Assembly: GCF_041359055.1 (NCBI RefSeq)
Contig: NZ_JBGJKZ010000001.1
Span: 248,001-312,000 of the forward strand
From: Paenalcaligenes hominis_A
GTDB taxonomy: Bacteria > Pseudomonadota > Gammaproteobacteria > Burkholderiales > Burkholderiaceae_B
Length of the DNA stretch: 64,000 bases
Direction: 5' to 3'
Position numbers and translations under genes: made by a program. How positions within the stretch are numbered: the stretch's first letter is position 1; each line of letters opens with the position of its first letter. The notes under the pieces are model-generated. The model made no database searches, was not told the DNA's origin, and saw nothing but the letters and a program-made list of their open reading frames with translations. Shown piece after piece: positions 26,279 through 34,904 of this stretch.

Positions 26279-26818
26279 ATGGATACGTTAATTAATCAAA
26301 ACGTAAGAGAAGAAGCAAAATCCTCCGGGATTCGCTTAGCTTTGCAGTTGCTGTGTGATCTGGCTCAATGGATCTCACGCCTATGCTTATTAATAATGAC
26401 TATTATTATTGGCTGGCAGGTTTTTGCTCGATATGTACTAAATGCATCACCAAGTTGGAGTGAGACCACCTCCATATCTTTAATGGGTTGGTTTGTTTTA
26501 GTTGGGGCAGGGGCTGCCGTTCGATATCGAGACCACTTAGGTTTTACAGTTGGATTACTACTAATGCCGGCTTCAGTGAGGCGTTGGGTGGTGTTATGCG
26601 GAGACCTATTAGTTGCGCTATTTGGTGTAGGCATGTTTGTTTTTGGTCTCGATTTAATTCGCGGCACGTGGAATGTGATTATGCCAGGTAGTTTTTTGCC
26701 TCAGGGGGCGCATTACGTACCGCTGTCAGTAAGTGGGGTGCTAATTTTTCTTTTTAGCTTAGAAAACGTAGTGGAGAGTTTGCAGACCAAAGCTGGGGAG
26801 ACGACATGGAGCAAATAG
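26279..26818 (+). CDS. TRAP transporter small permease (DctQ)
   Basis: Small membrane subunit of 179 residues with four helices (about 22-45, 56-78, 97-120, 140-162). The family stretch WQVFARYVLNASPSWSE is visible. It stabilises the large permease and helps dock the binding protein. It overlaps the start of dctM by 13 bases, so the two are translated together. The N-terminus is longer and more polar than average. Confidence 0.87.
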   Translation: MDTLINQNVREEAKSSGIRLALQLLCDLAQWISRLCLLIMTIIIGWQVFARYVLNASPSWSETTSISLMGWFVLVGAGAAVRYRDHLGFTVGLLLMPASVRRWVVLCGDLLVALFGVGMFVFGLDLIRGTWNVIMPGSFLPQGAHYVPLSVSGVLIFLFSLENVVESLQTKAGETTWSK

Positions 26819-28086
26819 TTTTATTTGGTGTCTTCCTTATATTAATGGCGATTGGTGTGCCAGTAGCATTTTCTTTAGCTATTTCTGCTTTAAGCACAGC
26901 GTTGTATATGGGAGTGCCTCCTTTAATTGTGTTTCAGCAAATGAGCGAGGGGGTTGGGTCTTTTGCCATGATAGCCATTCCTCTTTTTATCTTTGCTGGA
27001 GAGCTGATGATGCGAGGTGGCGTGGCTGACCGCATGATTAATTTTGCAGGCAGCTTGGTGGGCCATCTACGCGGAGGACTGGGGCAGGTCAACATTATGT
27101 CTTCAGTATTTTTAAGCGGGATTTCCGGCTCCCCTATTGCTGATGCGTCAGCGATTGGTGGAATTATGATTCCACAAATGGTGCAACGCGGGTACGCACG
27201 TAGTTATTCGGTAAACGTCACAATTAGCAGTGCCGTCATCGCATTGATGATTCCGCCCTCACCAAATTTAATTCTTTATGCTATTGCTGGAGGGGGTGGG
27301 ATATCCATTGCAGATTTATTTACTGCAGGTATTTTTCCAGGTTTATTACTGGCATTTGCTTTATTAATAACTGCGTATATTCAGGCCGTTAGGAAAGGTT
27401 ATCCAGCAGAACGTTTTGCTGGGTATTACATGATTTTAAAAACATTAATTGCTGCTATTCCTGCCATTATTTTAGTAGTAGTAATTTTTGGCGGAGTGCG
27501 CTTCGGTATTTTTACGCCGACTGAAAGCTCATGTATAGCAGTAATTTACGTATTTGTAGTGATGTTGCTGACATATAAAGGGTCTTCTTTTCGCATTTTG
27601 ATGGAGGCTGTAAGTGCCGCAGGTCGAACTACAGCAATGGTGTTATTTATTATTGCATCGGCTGCTGCATTTGGTTGGTTTATGGCATTTTTGCAAGTCC
27701 CTACCTCAGTTATTAATGCCATGAGTGCCATTTCAGAGAACCCTATTGTTGTTATGGCTTTGATTTTGGTTACTTTACTGTTGTTGGGCACTTTCATGGA
27801 TCTATCACCAATGGTGATTATTTGCACCCCTATTTTTTTACCAGTGGCTATTAATTTTGGTATTGATCCTGTGCATTTTGGAATAGTCATGATTTTAGCC
27901 GCTGGCATTGGGTTATATACGCCTCCGGTGGGGACTTTATTATTCGTGGGGTGCGCTATTGGGAAAATTGGAGTAGGAGAGGTATTAAAAACCATTTGGC
28001 CTTATTACCTGACTAGCACCGTGGTTTTGTTAATAGTCGCTTATGTGCCGTGGTTCTCACTCTGGCTGCCTGCCTTATTTCGTTAA
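26806..28086 (+). CDS. TRAP transporter large permease (DctM)
   Basis: Twelve-helix sodium-coupled permease of 426 residues. Family stretches include IPLFIFAGELMMRGG, LSGISGSPIADASAIGG and IPPSPNLILYAIAGG, covering the ion- and substrate-binding hairpins, and the C-terminal PVGTLLFVGCAIG. It completes the importer with the preceding DctP and DctQ. Uronate or aldarate import fits the flanking catabolic genes; the sequence alone does not give the substrate. Confidence 0.92.
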   Translation: MEQIVLFGVFLILMAIGVPVAFSLAISALSTALYMGVPPLIVFQQMSEGVGSFAMIAIPLFIFAGELMMRGGVADRMINFAGSLVGHLRGGLGQVNIMSSVFLSGISGSPIADASAIGGIMIPQMVQRGYARSYSVNVTISSAVIALMIPPSPNLILYAIAGGGGISIADLFTAGIFPGLLLAFALLITAYIQAVRKGYPAERFAGYYMILKTLIAAIPAIILVVVIFGGVRFGIFTPTESSCIAVIYVFVVMLLTYKGSSFRILMEAVSAAGRTTAMVLFIIASAAAFGWFMAFLQVPTSVINAMSAISENPIVVMALILVTLLLLGTFMDLSPMVIICTPIFLPVAINFGIDPVHFGIVMILAAGIGLYTPPVGTLLFVGCAIGKIGVGEVLKTIWPYYLTSTVVLLIVAYVPWFSLWLPALFR

Positions 28087-28100
28087 TTATTGGATGATTT

Positions 28101-28913
28101 ATGAAACATACCAACACAGAAATCCCTCAAAACCTTAATCCTCACTCAGGGCAAGTTGTATTTATAACGGGTGCGGCTGGGACGATTGGGAGTGCCATCG
28201 CACGTCGATTTGCACAACAAGGGGCGAAACTTGCCTTAATGGATAAAGTTGAGCTTAACCAGTTGCAGGCATTGGAAGCCGAGTTAAAAGCCCAAGGCGC
28301 ATCTCACGTAATAAGTATTCAAGGTGACTTATCTAACACAGAACGTCATGCAGAGTGGGTACAAAAAATCGTACAAGAAATGGGTCCGATTCATTGCTTA
28401 ATAAATAACGCCGGCATGGGAGCGTTACGTCGAGCAGATATGCTTGAGCTAACTCCAGAAGCATTTGATGTTGTGATGAATGTGAATTTAAAGGGCACTT
28501 TTTTCCTTACTCAAAAAGTAATGGCTCATATGCTAACGCAGCAAGAAGTCTCCCATCCCAGGGCCATCATTACCGTTTCATCAATAAGTGTAGACGTTGC
28601 ATCAGTAGAGCGGGTTGAGTACTGCATGTCGAAGTCGGCTTTAGGCATGCTGACTAAATTAGTGGCATTACGTTTAGCTGCAGCAAATATTCCAGCGTTT
28701 GATCTACGTCCTGGCATTACACATAGCGGGATGACAAAACCAGTCGAAGCACGTTATGACAAGTTGATAGCAGAAGGACTAGTGCCTATTGGTAGATGGG
28801 GAGAGGGTGAGGACATGGCAAATATTGCTTTGTCTTTGGCTAGCGGAAATTTTGCGTTTGCAACAGGAACAGTAATTCAGGCCGATGGCGGTCTGACCAT
28901 ACCAAGCTTATAA
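28101..28913 (+). CDS. SDR-family oxidoreductase (3-ketoacyl-ACP-reductase-like)
   Basis: Classical short-chain dehydrogenase of 270 residues. It has the NAD(P) motif TGAAGTIGSAIA, the structural NNAG, catalytic Ser in VSSISVD and Tyr-Lys in YCMSKSALGM. The C-terminal part (DLRPGITHSGMTKPVEARYDKL, then GRWGEGEDMANI) marks a subfamily found in sugar-acid loci and usually named 3-ketoacyl-ACP reductase without evidence. It lies 14 bases after dctM. A role in oxidising or reducing a keto or hydroxy sugar acid is plausible; the substrate is unknown. Confidence 0.8.
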   Translation: MKHTNTEIPQNLNPHSGQVVFITGAAGTIGSAIARRFAQQGAKLALMDKVELNQLQALEAELKAQGASHVISIQGDLSNTERHAEWVQKIVQEMGPIHCLINNAGMGALRRADMLELTPEAFDVVMNVNLKGTFFLTQKVMAHMLTQQEVSHPRAIITVSSISVDVASVERVEYCMSKSALGMLTKLVALRLAAANIPAFDLRPGITHSGMTKPVEARYDKLIAEGLVPIGRWGEGEDMANIALSLASGNFAFATGTVIQADGGLTIPSL

Positions 28914-28947
28914 AAAATGCTGTTTTTTGACATGGTGGAGATAGTAG

Positions 28948-31041
28948 ATGAGTTTAAATAATCAGTCAGTGCGTGTAGGTGTAGATATTGGTGGCACGTT
29001 TACTGACGTGGCATTAGAAGTGGGTAAAGAGTTATTTACTACCAAGGTCTTAACTGACTACACCGCGCCAGAGCGCGCTATATTGAAAGGATTAGGGCAA
29101 ATTTTAGATCAGGCAAAATGTGATTTTGCTGATATTGATGTCATTATTCATGGCACAACGTTAGCAACGAATGCGTTGATTGAGCGTCGTGGGGTAAGTA
29201 CCGCTTTAATTACAACTGAAGGTTTTAGAGATGTAATTGAAATGCGTACCGAGAATCGCTTTGAGCAATACGATTTAAATATTGTTTTGCCCCCTGCGTT
29301 AATAGAGCGAGAGCACCGGTATGTGATTTCTGAGCGCATGGACGCTCAAGGCCGAACTTTAGTTGAGCCTGATATGGGTCAAGTTGAGGCCTTAATCGAT
29401 GAGATTGAAGCAAAAGGATACGAGAGCGTAGCAATTGGTTTTTTACATAGTTACGCCAATGGTAAGCATGAAAAACAAGTACGCGACGCGCTATTAAAAC
29501 GTTTACCTACTCTAAGCGTGTCTATCTCTTCTGAGGTTTCGCCACAAATTCGAGAATACGAGCGTTTTAATACCGTATGTGCTAACGCTTATGTTAAACC
29601 GCTTATCAAGTCCTATTTAGCGCGTTTAGTGGATGAGTTAAAAAATCAAGGTGCGTTGTGCGATGTTTTTATGATGCATTCTGGAGGCGGTATTATTTCA
29701 GTGGAAACAGCAGCTGAGTTTCCAGTACGGCTAGTTGAGTCTGGTCCAGCTGGTGGTGCAATTTTCGCTGCTCATATCGCCGAGCGCTTTGGTCTAGACT
29801 CTGTATTATCTTTTGATATGGGCGGTACTACAGCCAAAGTATGTTTGATTGAGAACTACACACCAAAAACAGCAAAAATTTTTGAAGTAGCTCGTACGTA
29901 TCGTTTCAAAAAAGGGAGTGGAATGCCTATTTCTATTCCTGTGGTTGAAATGGTTGAAATCGGAGCGGGTGGTGGTTCCATTGCTTCTGTTGATGGTATG
30001 AACCAAATTCGAGTCGGTCCTCGCAGTGCAGGATCAGAGCCGGGTCCAGCGTGTTACCAAAGAGGCGGTGAAAGCCCGACAGTAACAGACGCAAATCTAG
30101 TGCTAGGTAAACTTGATCCTGACTATTTTGCAGGCGGTGCTATGCAACTCAGCATGGACTTAGCTAAGGCTGCCATTCATAACGATATCGCAACACCCCT
30201 TAATTTAACGACAGAGAATGCTGCTTATGGCATTTTGGAAGTTGTTGACGAAAATATGGCGAATGCGGGCCGTGTCCATGCCGTTGAAAGCGGTTATGAC
30301 CTAGCGGGCTTTACCATGATTACTTTTGGTGGGGCAGGTCCTGTACACGCTGCGCGCTTATGCGAAAAAATGGCAATTGATGGCTTTCTGGTACCGTATG
30401 GTGCGGGGGTAGGTTCTGCTTTGGGTTTCTTACGGGCACCTTTTGGGTTTGAGTCAGCGCGTAGTGGTTTTATGAAACTCAATGTCTTTGATGCCGAACG
30501 TGTGAACCAATTATTAGTTTCCATGCAAGAAGAAGCCACTACTTTTGCTCGCCAAGGGTTAAAAGATGTAGATCCGGTTTTAGAGCGTGTGGCATATATG
30601 CGTTATGCCGGCCAGGGCTGGGAGATTCCTGTAACAGTGCCGGTACGTGATTTTACGGCTGCTGATCAACAATACCTAAAAGACGAGTTTGAAAAAGTGT
30701 ATATCCGCTTTTTTGGACGAGCAATCGACGGGTTGGATGTAGAAATTGTTAGCTGGTCTGTACGGGCCTCAAGTTCACCCGCAGCAGTAGAGCGCCTCGA
30801 TAAAGTAAAGAAAACTCAGGTAGCTAAACCGCAAAGTCAACGTTTAGTTTTTGAGTCCAAATTAGAGAAGTTCGTTGAGTCAGGCATTTACAATCGTGAC
30901 CTGCTTAATGTTGGTGATCAGGTAATAGGGCCTGCAGTCATTGTAGAGCGTGAGACGGCAACTATTGTGCCATCTCAATTTGTGGCCACGGTACAAGCCG
31001 ATTTGTGCTTGTTCGTAGAAATCGATAAGCAAGCAAAATAG
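28948..31041 (+). CDS. Hydantoinase/oxoprolinase family subunit A
   Basis: ATP-binding subunit of 697 residues of the HyuA family (N-methylhydantoinase A, 5-oxoprolinase, acetone carboxylase beta). It contains the sugar-kinase-like nucleotide-binding stretches DIGGTFTDVAL at residues 11-21, HGTTLATNALIERRG, FDMGGTTAKVCLI and FGGAGPVHAARLC. These enzymes use ATP to open lactam rings or to activate ketones for carboxylation. It forms a pair with the HyuB gene, which follows immediately. Its presence among uronate genes is unexpected and no uronate reaction needs it; see findings. The start has a GGTGGAG spaced correctly. Confidence 0.85.
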   Translation: MSLNNQSVRVGVDIGGTFTDVALEVGKELFTTKVLTDYTAPERAILKGLGQILDQAKCDFADIDVIIHGTTLATNALIERRGVSTALITTEGFRDVIEMRTENRFEQYDLNIVLPPALIEREHRYVISERMDAQGRTLVEPDMGQVEALIDEIEAKGYESVAIGFLHSYANGKHEKQVRDALLKRLPTLSVSISSEVSPQIREYERFNTVCANAYVKPLIKSYLARLVDELKNQGALCDVFMMHSGGGIISVETAAEFPVRLVESGPAGGAIFAAHIAERFGLDSVLSFDMGGTTAKVCLIENYTPKTAKIFEVARTYRFKKGSGMPISIPVVEMVEIGAGGGSIASVDGMNQIRVGPRSAGSEPGPACYQRGGESPTVTDANLVLGKLDPDYFAGGAMQLSMDLAKAAIHNDIATPLNLTTENAAYGILEVVDENMANAGRVHAVESGYDLAGFTMITFGGAGPVHAARLCEKMAIDGFLVPYGAGVGSALGFLRAPFGFESARSGFMKLNVFDAERVNQLLVSMQEEATTFARQGLKDVDPVLERVAYMRYAGQGWEIPVTVPVRDFTAADQQYLKDEFEKVYIRFFGRAIDGLDVEIVSWSVRASSSPAAVERLDKVKKTQVAKPQSQRLVFESKLEKFVESGIYNRDLLNVGDQVIGPAVIVERETATIVPSQFVATVQADLCLFVEIDKQAK

Positions 31042-31050
31042 GTGTTGCCC

Positions 31051-32709
31051 ATGTCAGTCAATATGAATCATATCCATAGTCAAGTTATGTGGAACCGCCT
31101 TATTTCGGTGGTTGAAGAACAGGCTCTTACTTTAATCCGTACTGCTTTTAGTACAAGTGTGCGTGAGGCAGGCGACCTGTCAGCTGGTGTGTTTGATGAG
31201 CAGGGACGTATGCTTGCGCAAGCCGTAACCGGTACACCTGGGCATGTAAACGCTATGTCTGAAGCGGTAGGGCATTTTATGCGTGCTTTAGGTGTGGACA
31301 CGATGGCTGAAGGAGATGTGTATATCACTAATGATCCGTGGAAAGGTACAGGGCATTTACATGACATCACCGTGGTTTCGCCCGTTTTTCGCAACAAAAC
31401 CTTAATCGGATTTTTTGCTTGCACTGCACACGTTGTAGATATTGGCGGTCGTGGTTTTGGTCCTGATGGCCGTGAAGTGTATGAAGAGGGGCTATTTATA
31501 CCAATTATGCGCTTTGCTACACGTGGAGAAGTCAATCGAGACTTAGTAAATATCGTGCGCAATAATGTGCGTGAAGCGGATCAGGTGGTAGGAGACATCT
31601 ATGCTTTGGCTGCGTGTAATGAGATTGGAGATCGCCGTCTTCAAGAGATGATGAATGAGTTTCATCTAGATGATCTGAGCTCTTTAGGTGAGTACATCTT
31701 AGAAAATAGTCGTATAGCAACTCTGGCAAAAATTGCAGCTTTACCTAAAGGTAGCTTTAGCAATGAAATGCGAGTTGATGGTTACGAAAAAGAAATCACT
31801 ATGCGTGTGAAATTAACGATTAGTGATGACATGGTAGTAGCAGATTATGATGGCACTACAGGTGTTAGTGAGTACGGCATTAATGTGCCTATGATTTATA
31901 CCAAAGCGTATTCATGCTATGGCCTAAAGTGCGCCATTGCCCCTGAAATTCCCAATAATGCCGCTTCTTTAGCACCTTTTGATGCGATTGCTCCAAAAAA
32001 TTGCATTTTGAATGCTCAGCATCCTAGCCCAGTCGCTGTACGTCATGTGCTCGGGCATTTCATCCCAGATGTGGTGTTGGGGGCCTTACATAAGTTTTTA
32101 CCTGATCGTATCCCCGCCGAAGGTGCGGGCACTACTTGGAATATTCAAATAGGGGTAGATGCCGCTCAAGAGGGCTTAGACCAAAAAGAATCCACACAAA
32201 TTCTGATGTTTAATAGTGGCGGCGGTGGTGCTCGTCCTCAATACGATGGTTTGCACGCGACTGCGTTTCCTAGTGGTATCCATACTATGCCCGTTGAGGC
32301 TACTGAGCAGGTAGGGCCTATCGTTGTTTGGCGTAAAGAACTACGTCCAGACTCTGGTGGTGCAGGTCAATGTCGCGGAGGGTTAGGTCAAATAGTTGAA
32401 ATAGCGGCTGCTGATGGTTACTCGATGTCGTTTAATGCCATGTTTGATCGTATTTTGAATCCAGCCTTGGGACGTGAAGAAGGGCAAGCAGGTCTAGCAG
32501 GGGGGGTACAGCTAAGCGATGGCACGCCACTTAAAGGTAAAGGTTCGCGAGTATGCGTACCAACAGGACAGCGTGTGATTTTAACTTTACCTGGTGGTGG
32601 CGGTTATGGTTCTGTTAAAGATCGTGATCCACAAAAAGTTCGCGATGATGTACGTAATGGATATATTTCCACAGCTACAGCTAAAGATATATACGGTGTA
32701 GATGTGTAA
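31051..32709 (+). CDS. Hydantoinase/oxoprolinase family subunit B
   Basis: HyuB-family catalytic partner of 552 residues. The frame is open from 31042, directly after the HyuA stop, but the ATG at 31051 with TAGGTG upstream is preferred. Family stretches are SVREAGDLSAGVFDEQGRML, DVYITNDPWKGTGHLHDIT (metal-binding His and Asp), HVVDIGGRGFGPDGREVYEEGL and the C-terminal LPGGGGYG. The complex with HyuA would hydrolyse a lactam/cyclic amide or carboxylate a carbonyl compound. Substrate unknown. Confidence 0.85.
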   Translation: MSVNMNHIHSQVMWNRLISVVEEQALTLIRTAFSTSVREAGDLSAGVFDEQGRMLAQAVTGTPGHVNAMSEAVGHFMRALGVDTMAEGDVYITNDPWKGTGHLHDITVVSPVFRNKTLIGFFACTAHVVDIGGRGFGPDGREVYEEGLFIPIMRFATRGEVNRDLVNIVRNNVREADQVVGDIYALAACNEIGDRRLQEMMNEFHLDDLSSLGEYILENSRIATLAKIAALPKGSFSNEMRVDGYEKEITMRVKLTISDDMVVADYDGTTGVSEYGINVPMIYTKAYSCYGLKCAIAPEIPNNAASLAPFDAIAPKNCILNAQHPSPVAVRHVLGHFIPDVVLGALHKFLPDRIPAEGAGTTWNIQIGVDAAQEGLDQKESTQILMFNSGGGGARPQYDGLHATAFPSGIHTMPVEATEQVGPIVVWRKELRPDSGGAGQCRGGLGQIVEIAAADGYSMSFNAMFDRILNPALGREEGQAGLAGGVQLSDGTPLKGKGSRVCVPTGQRVILTLPGGGGYGSVKDRDPQKVRDDVRNGYISTATAKDIYGVDV

Positions 32710-32717
32710 GTTTCGAA

Positions 32718-32745
32718 CTTGAAAGTCATTTTAATGGCTTTCAAG
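32718..32745 (+). other. Stem-loop after the HyuB gene
   Basis: CTTGAAAGTCATT pairs with AATGGCTTTCAAG (one G-T) 8 bases after the HyuB stop. No T run follows, so it may be an RNA-processing or pausing element more than a classical terminator. A 157-bp spacer to the dehydratase gene follows and could hold a second promoter. Confidence 0.45.
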
Positions 32746-32866
32746 CAGATTGATTAGTTAGCAGAGCAACTCATAACAGGAATTTTTATCTAACTCCTTA
32801 GTTATAGTCATAGGATGACATATGAGTTGATGCGCAGCTTCTTTTATTTATATTTAGGAGTTAATT

Positions 32867-33778
32867 ATGAGTCCTCAAGAGTTAAAAACCGTTTTATCTT
32901 CTGGCTTATTGTCGTTTCCCATTACGGATTTTGATGAGAATCTAGAGTTTAATCGTAACTCTTATATACAGCGTTTAGAGTGGTTAGCACCCTATGGTGC
33001 CAGTGCTTTATTTGCTGCTGGGGGTACAGGTGAGGGCTTTTCTCTTTCTTTAGATGAATATGCCGATGTAGTCCGTACAGCTGTGGAAACATGTAAAGGT
33101 AAGGTACCTATTTTGGCAGGAATTGGCGGTAATACACGCCAAGCCATTCAGATGGGTAAGATCGCGCAAGAGTGTGGTGCGGCAGGCGTTATGTTAATGC
33201 CTCATTACCTTACTGAGGCCAGTCAAGAGGGTGTTATGCATCATGTAGACCATGTGTGTAAGGCACTTTCAATTGGAGTCGTCGTCTATAACCGTAATGT
33301 TTGTGAGCTAAACGCTGATCACATGGAGTATTTGGCAGAGCGTAACCCTAACTTAATTGGTTTTAAAGATGGCATAGGGAAAATTGAGTTAATGGCAAGT
33401 GTGCGTCGTCGAATGGGCGACCGCCTTACCTATTTAGGCGGTCTTCCTACGGCTGAGATTTATGCCGCCGCATATCGCGCTTTAGGGGTGCCTGTGTATT
33501 CATCTGCCGCGTTTAACTTTGTTCCGCGCACAGCAATGGAGTTTTATAACGCCATTGCAAGTGGAGATGTAGCAACACAAAATCGTCTGCTGGATGACTT
33601 TTTTCTTCCTTACGTGAAAATTCGTAATCGTGGAGAAGGCTATGGAGTAAGCATTGTTAAAGCAGGCGCTCGTTTGGTAGGCCACAGTGCTGGGCCAGTG
33701 CGTCCTCCTCTTAGTGAGTTAACAGGAGAGGAGGAGGAAATGTTGCTTGAGTTAATCCAAAAGCAAGGTGCTCAATAA
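32867..33778 (+). CDS. kdgD: 5-dehydro-4-deoxyglucarate dehydratase
   Basis: DapA-fold lyase of 303 residues (EC 4.2.1.41) that decarboxylates and dehydrates 5-keto-4-deoxyglucarate to 2-oxoglutarate semialdehyde. Typical stretches are LSSGLLSFPITDF at the start, LFAAGGTGEGFSLS, the Tyr in VVVYNRNV, the Schiff-base Lys in LIGFKDGIGKI near residue 166, YLGGLPTAEIYAAAY and IRNRGEGYGVSIVKAG. These match KdgD more closely than dihydrodipicolinate synthase or the pyrroline-hydroxycarboxylate deaminase of the hydroxyproline route. The ATG has AGGAG eight bases upstream. Together with the Udh-lactonase fusion and the semialdehyde dehydrogenase it defines the oxidative uronate pathway. Confidence 0.92.
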   Translation: MSPQELKTVLSSGLLSFPITDFDENLEFNRNSYIQRLEWLAPYGASALFAAGGTGEGFSLSLDEYADVVRTAVETCKGKVPILAGIGGNTRQAIQMGKIAQECGAAGVMLMPHYLTEASQEGVMHHVDHVCKALSIGVVVYNRNVCELNADHMEYLAERNPNLIGFKDGIGKIELMASVRRRMGDRLTYLGGLPTAEIYAAAYRALGVPVYSSAAFNFVPRTAMEFYNAIASGDVATQNRLLDDFFLPYVKIRNRGEGYGVSIVKAGARLVGHSAGPVRPPLSELTGEEEEMLLELIQKQGAQ

Positions 33779-33788
33779 AAATCTATGT

Positions 33789-33815
33789 AAGCCCACCTAA
33801 TTAGGTGGGCTTTTT
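33789..33815 (+). terminator. Rho-independent terminator after kdgD
   Basis: AAGCCCACCTAA is followed by its exact reverse complement, a perfect 24-bp palindrome ending in a T run. It sits 11 bases after the kdgD stop. The next gene starts 11 bases after it, so that gene is either expressed by read-through or has its own signal. Confidence 0.82.
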
Positions 33816-33825
33816 GAGGTGTCAT

Positions 33826-34734
33826 ATGTTGGTAATCACTAATGATGATGTGCGTCGGGTCACAGGCATACCCCGTTTGGAGCAAGTATTAAAGCAAGCG
33901 TACTTATCTTGGCTTCCTGACAAAGTAGCGATACAGCCTCGATTTCGGACGGAGGTCGATGGTTTTAGATTGGTGTCTATGGGAGCTGTACTTAAAGACA
34001 TTGGCTATGCAGGATGTAAAATATACAGCTCTTATAAAAATAAGCTGTGTTTTAAAATATTATTATTTAGTACTAGTACAGGTCAGGCTTTGGCATTGTT
34101 GGACTCAGATGCTTTGACGCCGATGCGTACTGCAGCGAGTAGCCTTTTAGTCGCTCGTCGCTATGCTCAGCCAAACTCGCACTGTCTAGGCGTTATAGGA
34201 TTAGGGCCATTAGGTATAGAACATATACGTCAGTTTATAGAGGTTTTTCCCATTTCCCAGGTTTTGGTTTGTGACCCTAAAGTGTCTAGTGCCTATATAG
34301 ATGCGGAGTTAACGGCAAAGGGCATAGAGGTGCATCAGGTAAATGCAGAAAAATTGGCACGTTCAAGTCAAATTATAGTGACGGCTACTCGTAGCACTAC
34401 TCCCGTTTTACAAAGCTCATGGGTGCAAGAAGGCACATTTGTAGCTGCTATAGGATCTTGTTTAGCTCATGCTCAAGAGCTAGATCCACATCTGATAGAT
34501 AGAGCGCAAAAAATTGTGGTTGAGTGGCCCGAGCAGACTTTAAAAGATACAGGCGACTTGTATTTGTATGCAGATCAAAAAGCTCTTCTAAATAAGATAG
34601 AGGCCATGACAAAAACACTACAAGAAAATGACTCAGCTTATGACTCAAGGAACATAGTGATCTATAAGGCTGTAGGTATTGCTCTTGCCGATATTGCAGC
34701 AGCAAGTCTAGTGTATGAGCAGTATAAATCTTAG
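33826..34734 (+). CDS. Ornithine cyclodeaminase / mu-crystallin family protein
   Basis: NAD(P)-binding protein of 302 residues. The ATG at 33826 follows GAGGT by five bases; the frame is open from 33805, inside the terminator stem. It shows the family N-terminal domain (DALTPMRTAASSLLVARRYA) and the Rossmann motif VIGLGPLGIEH near residue 125, followed by TATRSTTPVL. Members act as ornithine cyclodeaminases, pyrroline-2-carboxylate reductases or imine reductases. A link to the hydantoinase genes upstream (nitrogen-containing substrate) is possible. Function not assigned. Confidence 0.8.
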   Translation: MLVITNDDVRRVTGIPRLEQVLKQAYLSWLPDKVAIQPRFRTEVDGFRLVSMGAVLKDIGYAGCKIYSSYKNKLCFKILLFSTSTGQALALLDSDALTPMRTAASSLLVARRYAQPNSHCLGVIGLGPLGIEHIRQFIEVFPISQVLVCDPKVSSAYIDAELTAKGIEVHQVNAEKLARSSQIIVTATRSTTPVLQSSWVQEGTFVAAIGSCLAHAQELDPHLIDRAQKIVVEWPEQTLKDTGDLYLYADQKALLNKIEAMTKTLQENDSAYDSRNIVIYKAVGIALADIAAASLVYEQYKS

Positions 34735-34904
34735 CTTTTGTATTCAGTGGTTAAAAACATAGGAAGTCATGCACTGTTGTGGTCGCTTTTTTTAATCCGT
34801 GTATGATAAAGAGAACGACTCAATTAGCTGTAGCCTCTCCAAGTGCTAGCGTTGTGGGCATGTAGGCCGAGGCCAGTGTCTGTTTTTGCTTAAGGAGGCT
34901 TCTA

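Noticed and set aside
31080..31562. 160-codon open frame antisense to the HyuB gene
   Set aside because: It lies wholly inside the coding sequence of a recognised family member, has no ribosome-binding site and its residue composition (many Ser, Pro, Thr, Arg) is that of an out-of-frame reading.
32767..32829. Nine-base inverted repeat CAACTCATA / TATGAGTTG upstream of kdgD
   Set aside because: The arms are 45 bases apart and nothing else supports a regulatory role; could be chance in an AT-rich spacer.
32867..33778. Dihydrodipicolinate synthase or pyrroline-4-hydroxy-2-carboxylate deaminase (hydroxyproline route)
   Set aside because: Family stretches around the Schiff-base Lys and the C-terminus fit 5-dehydro-4-deoxyglucarate dehydratase, and a uronate dehydrogenase is in the same locus; no hydroxyproline epimerase or oxidase is present.
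34735..34904. Possible terminator before acnA (GTGGTCGC followed by seven T)
   Set aside because: The T run is clear, but no matching stem arm is found just upstream, so it is not called.
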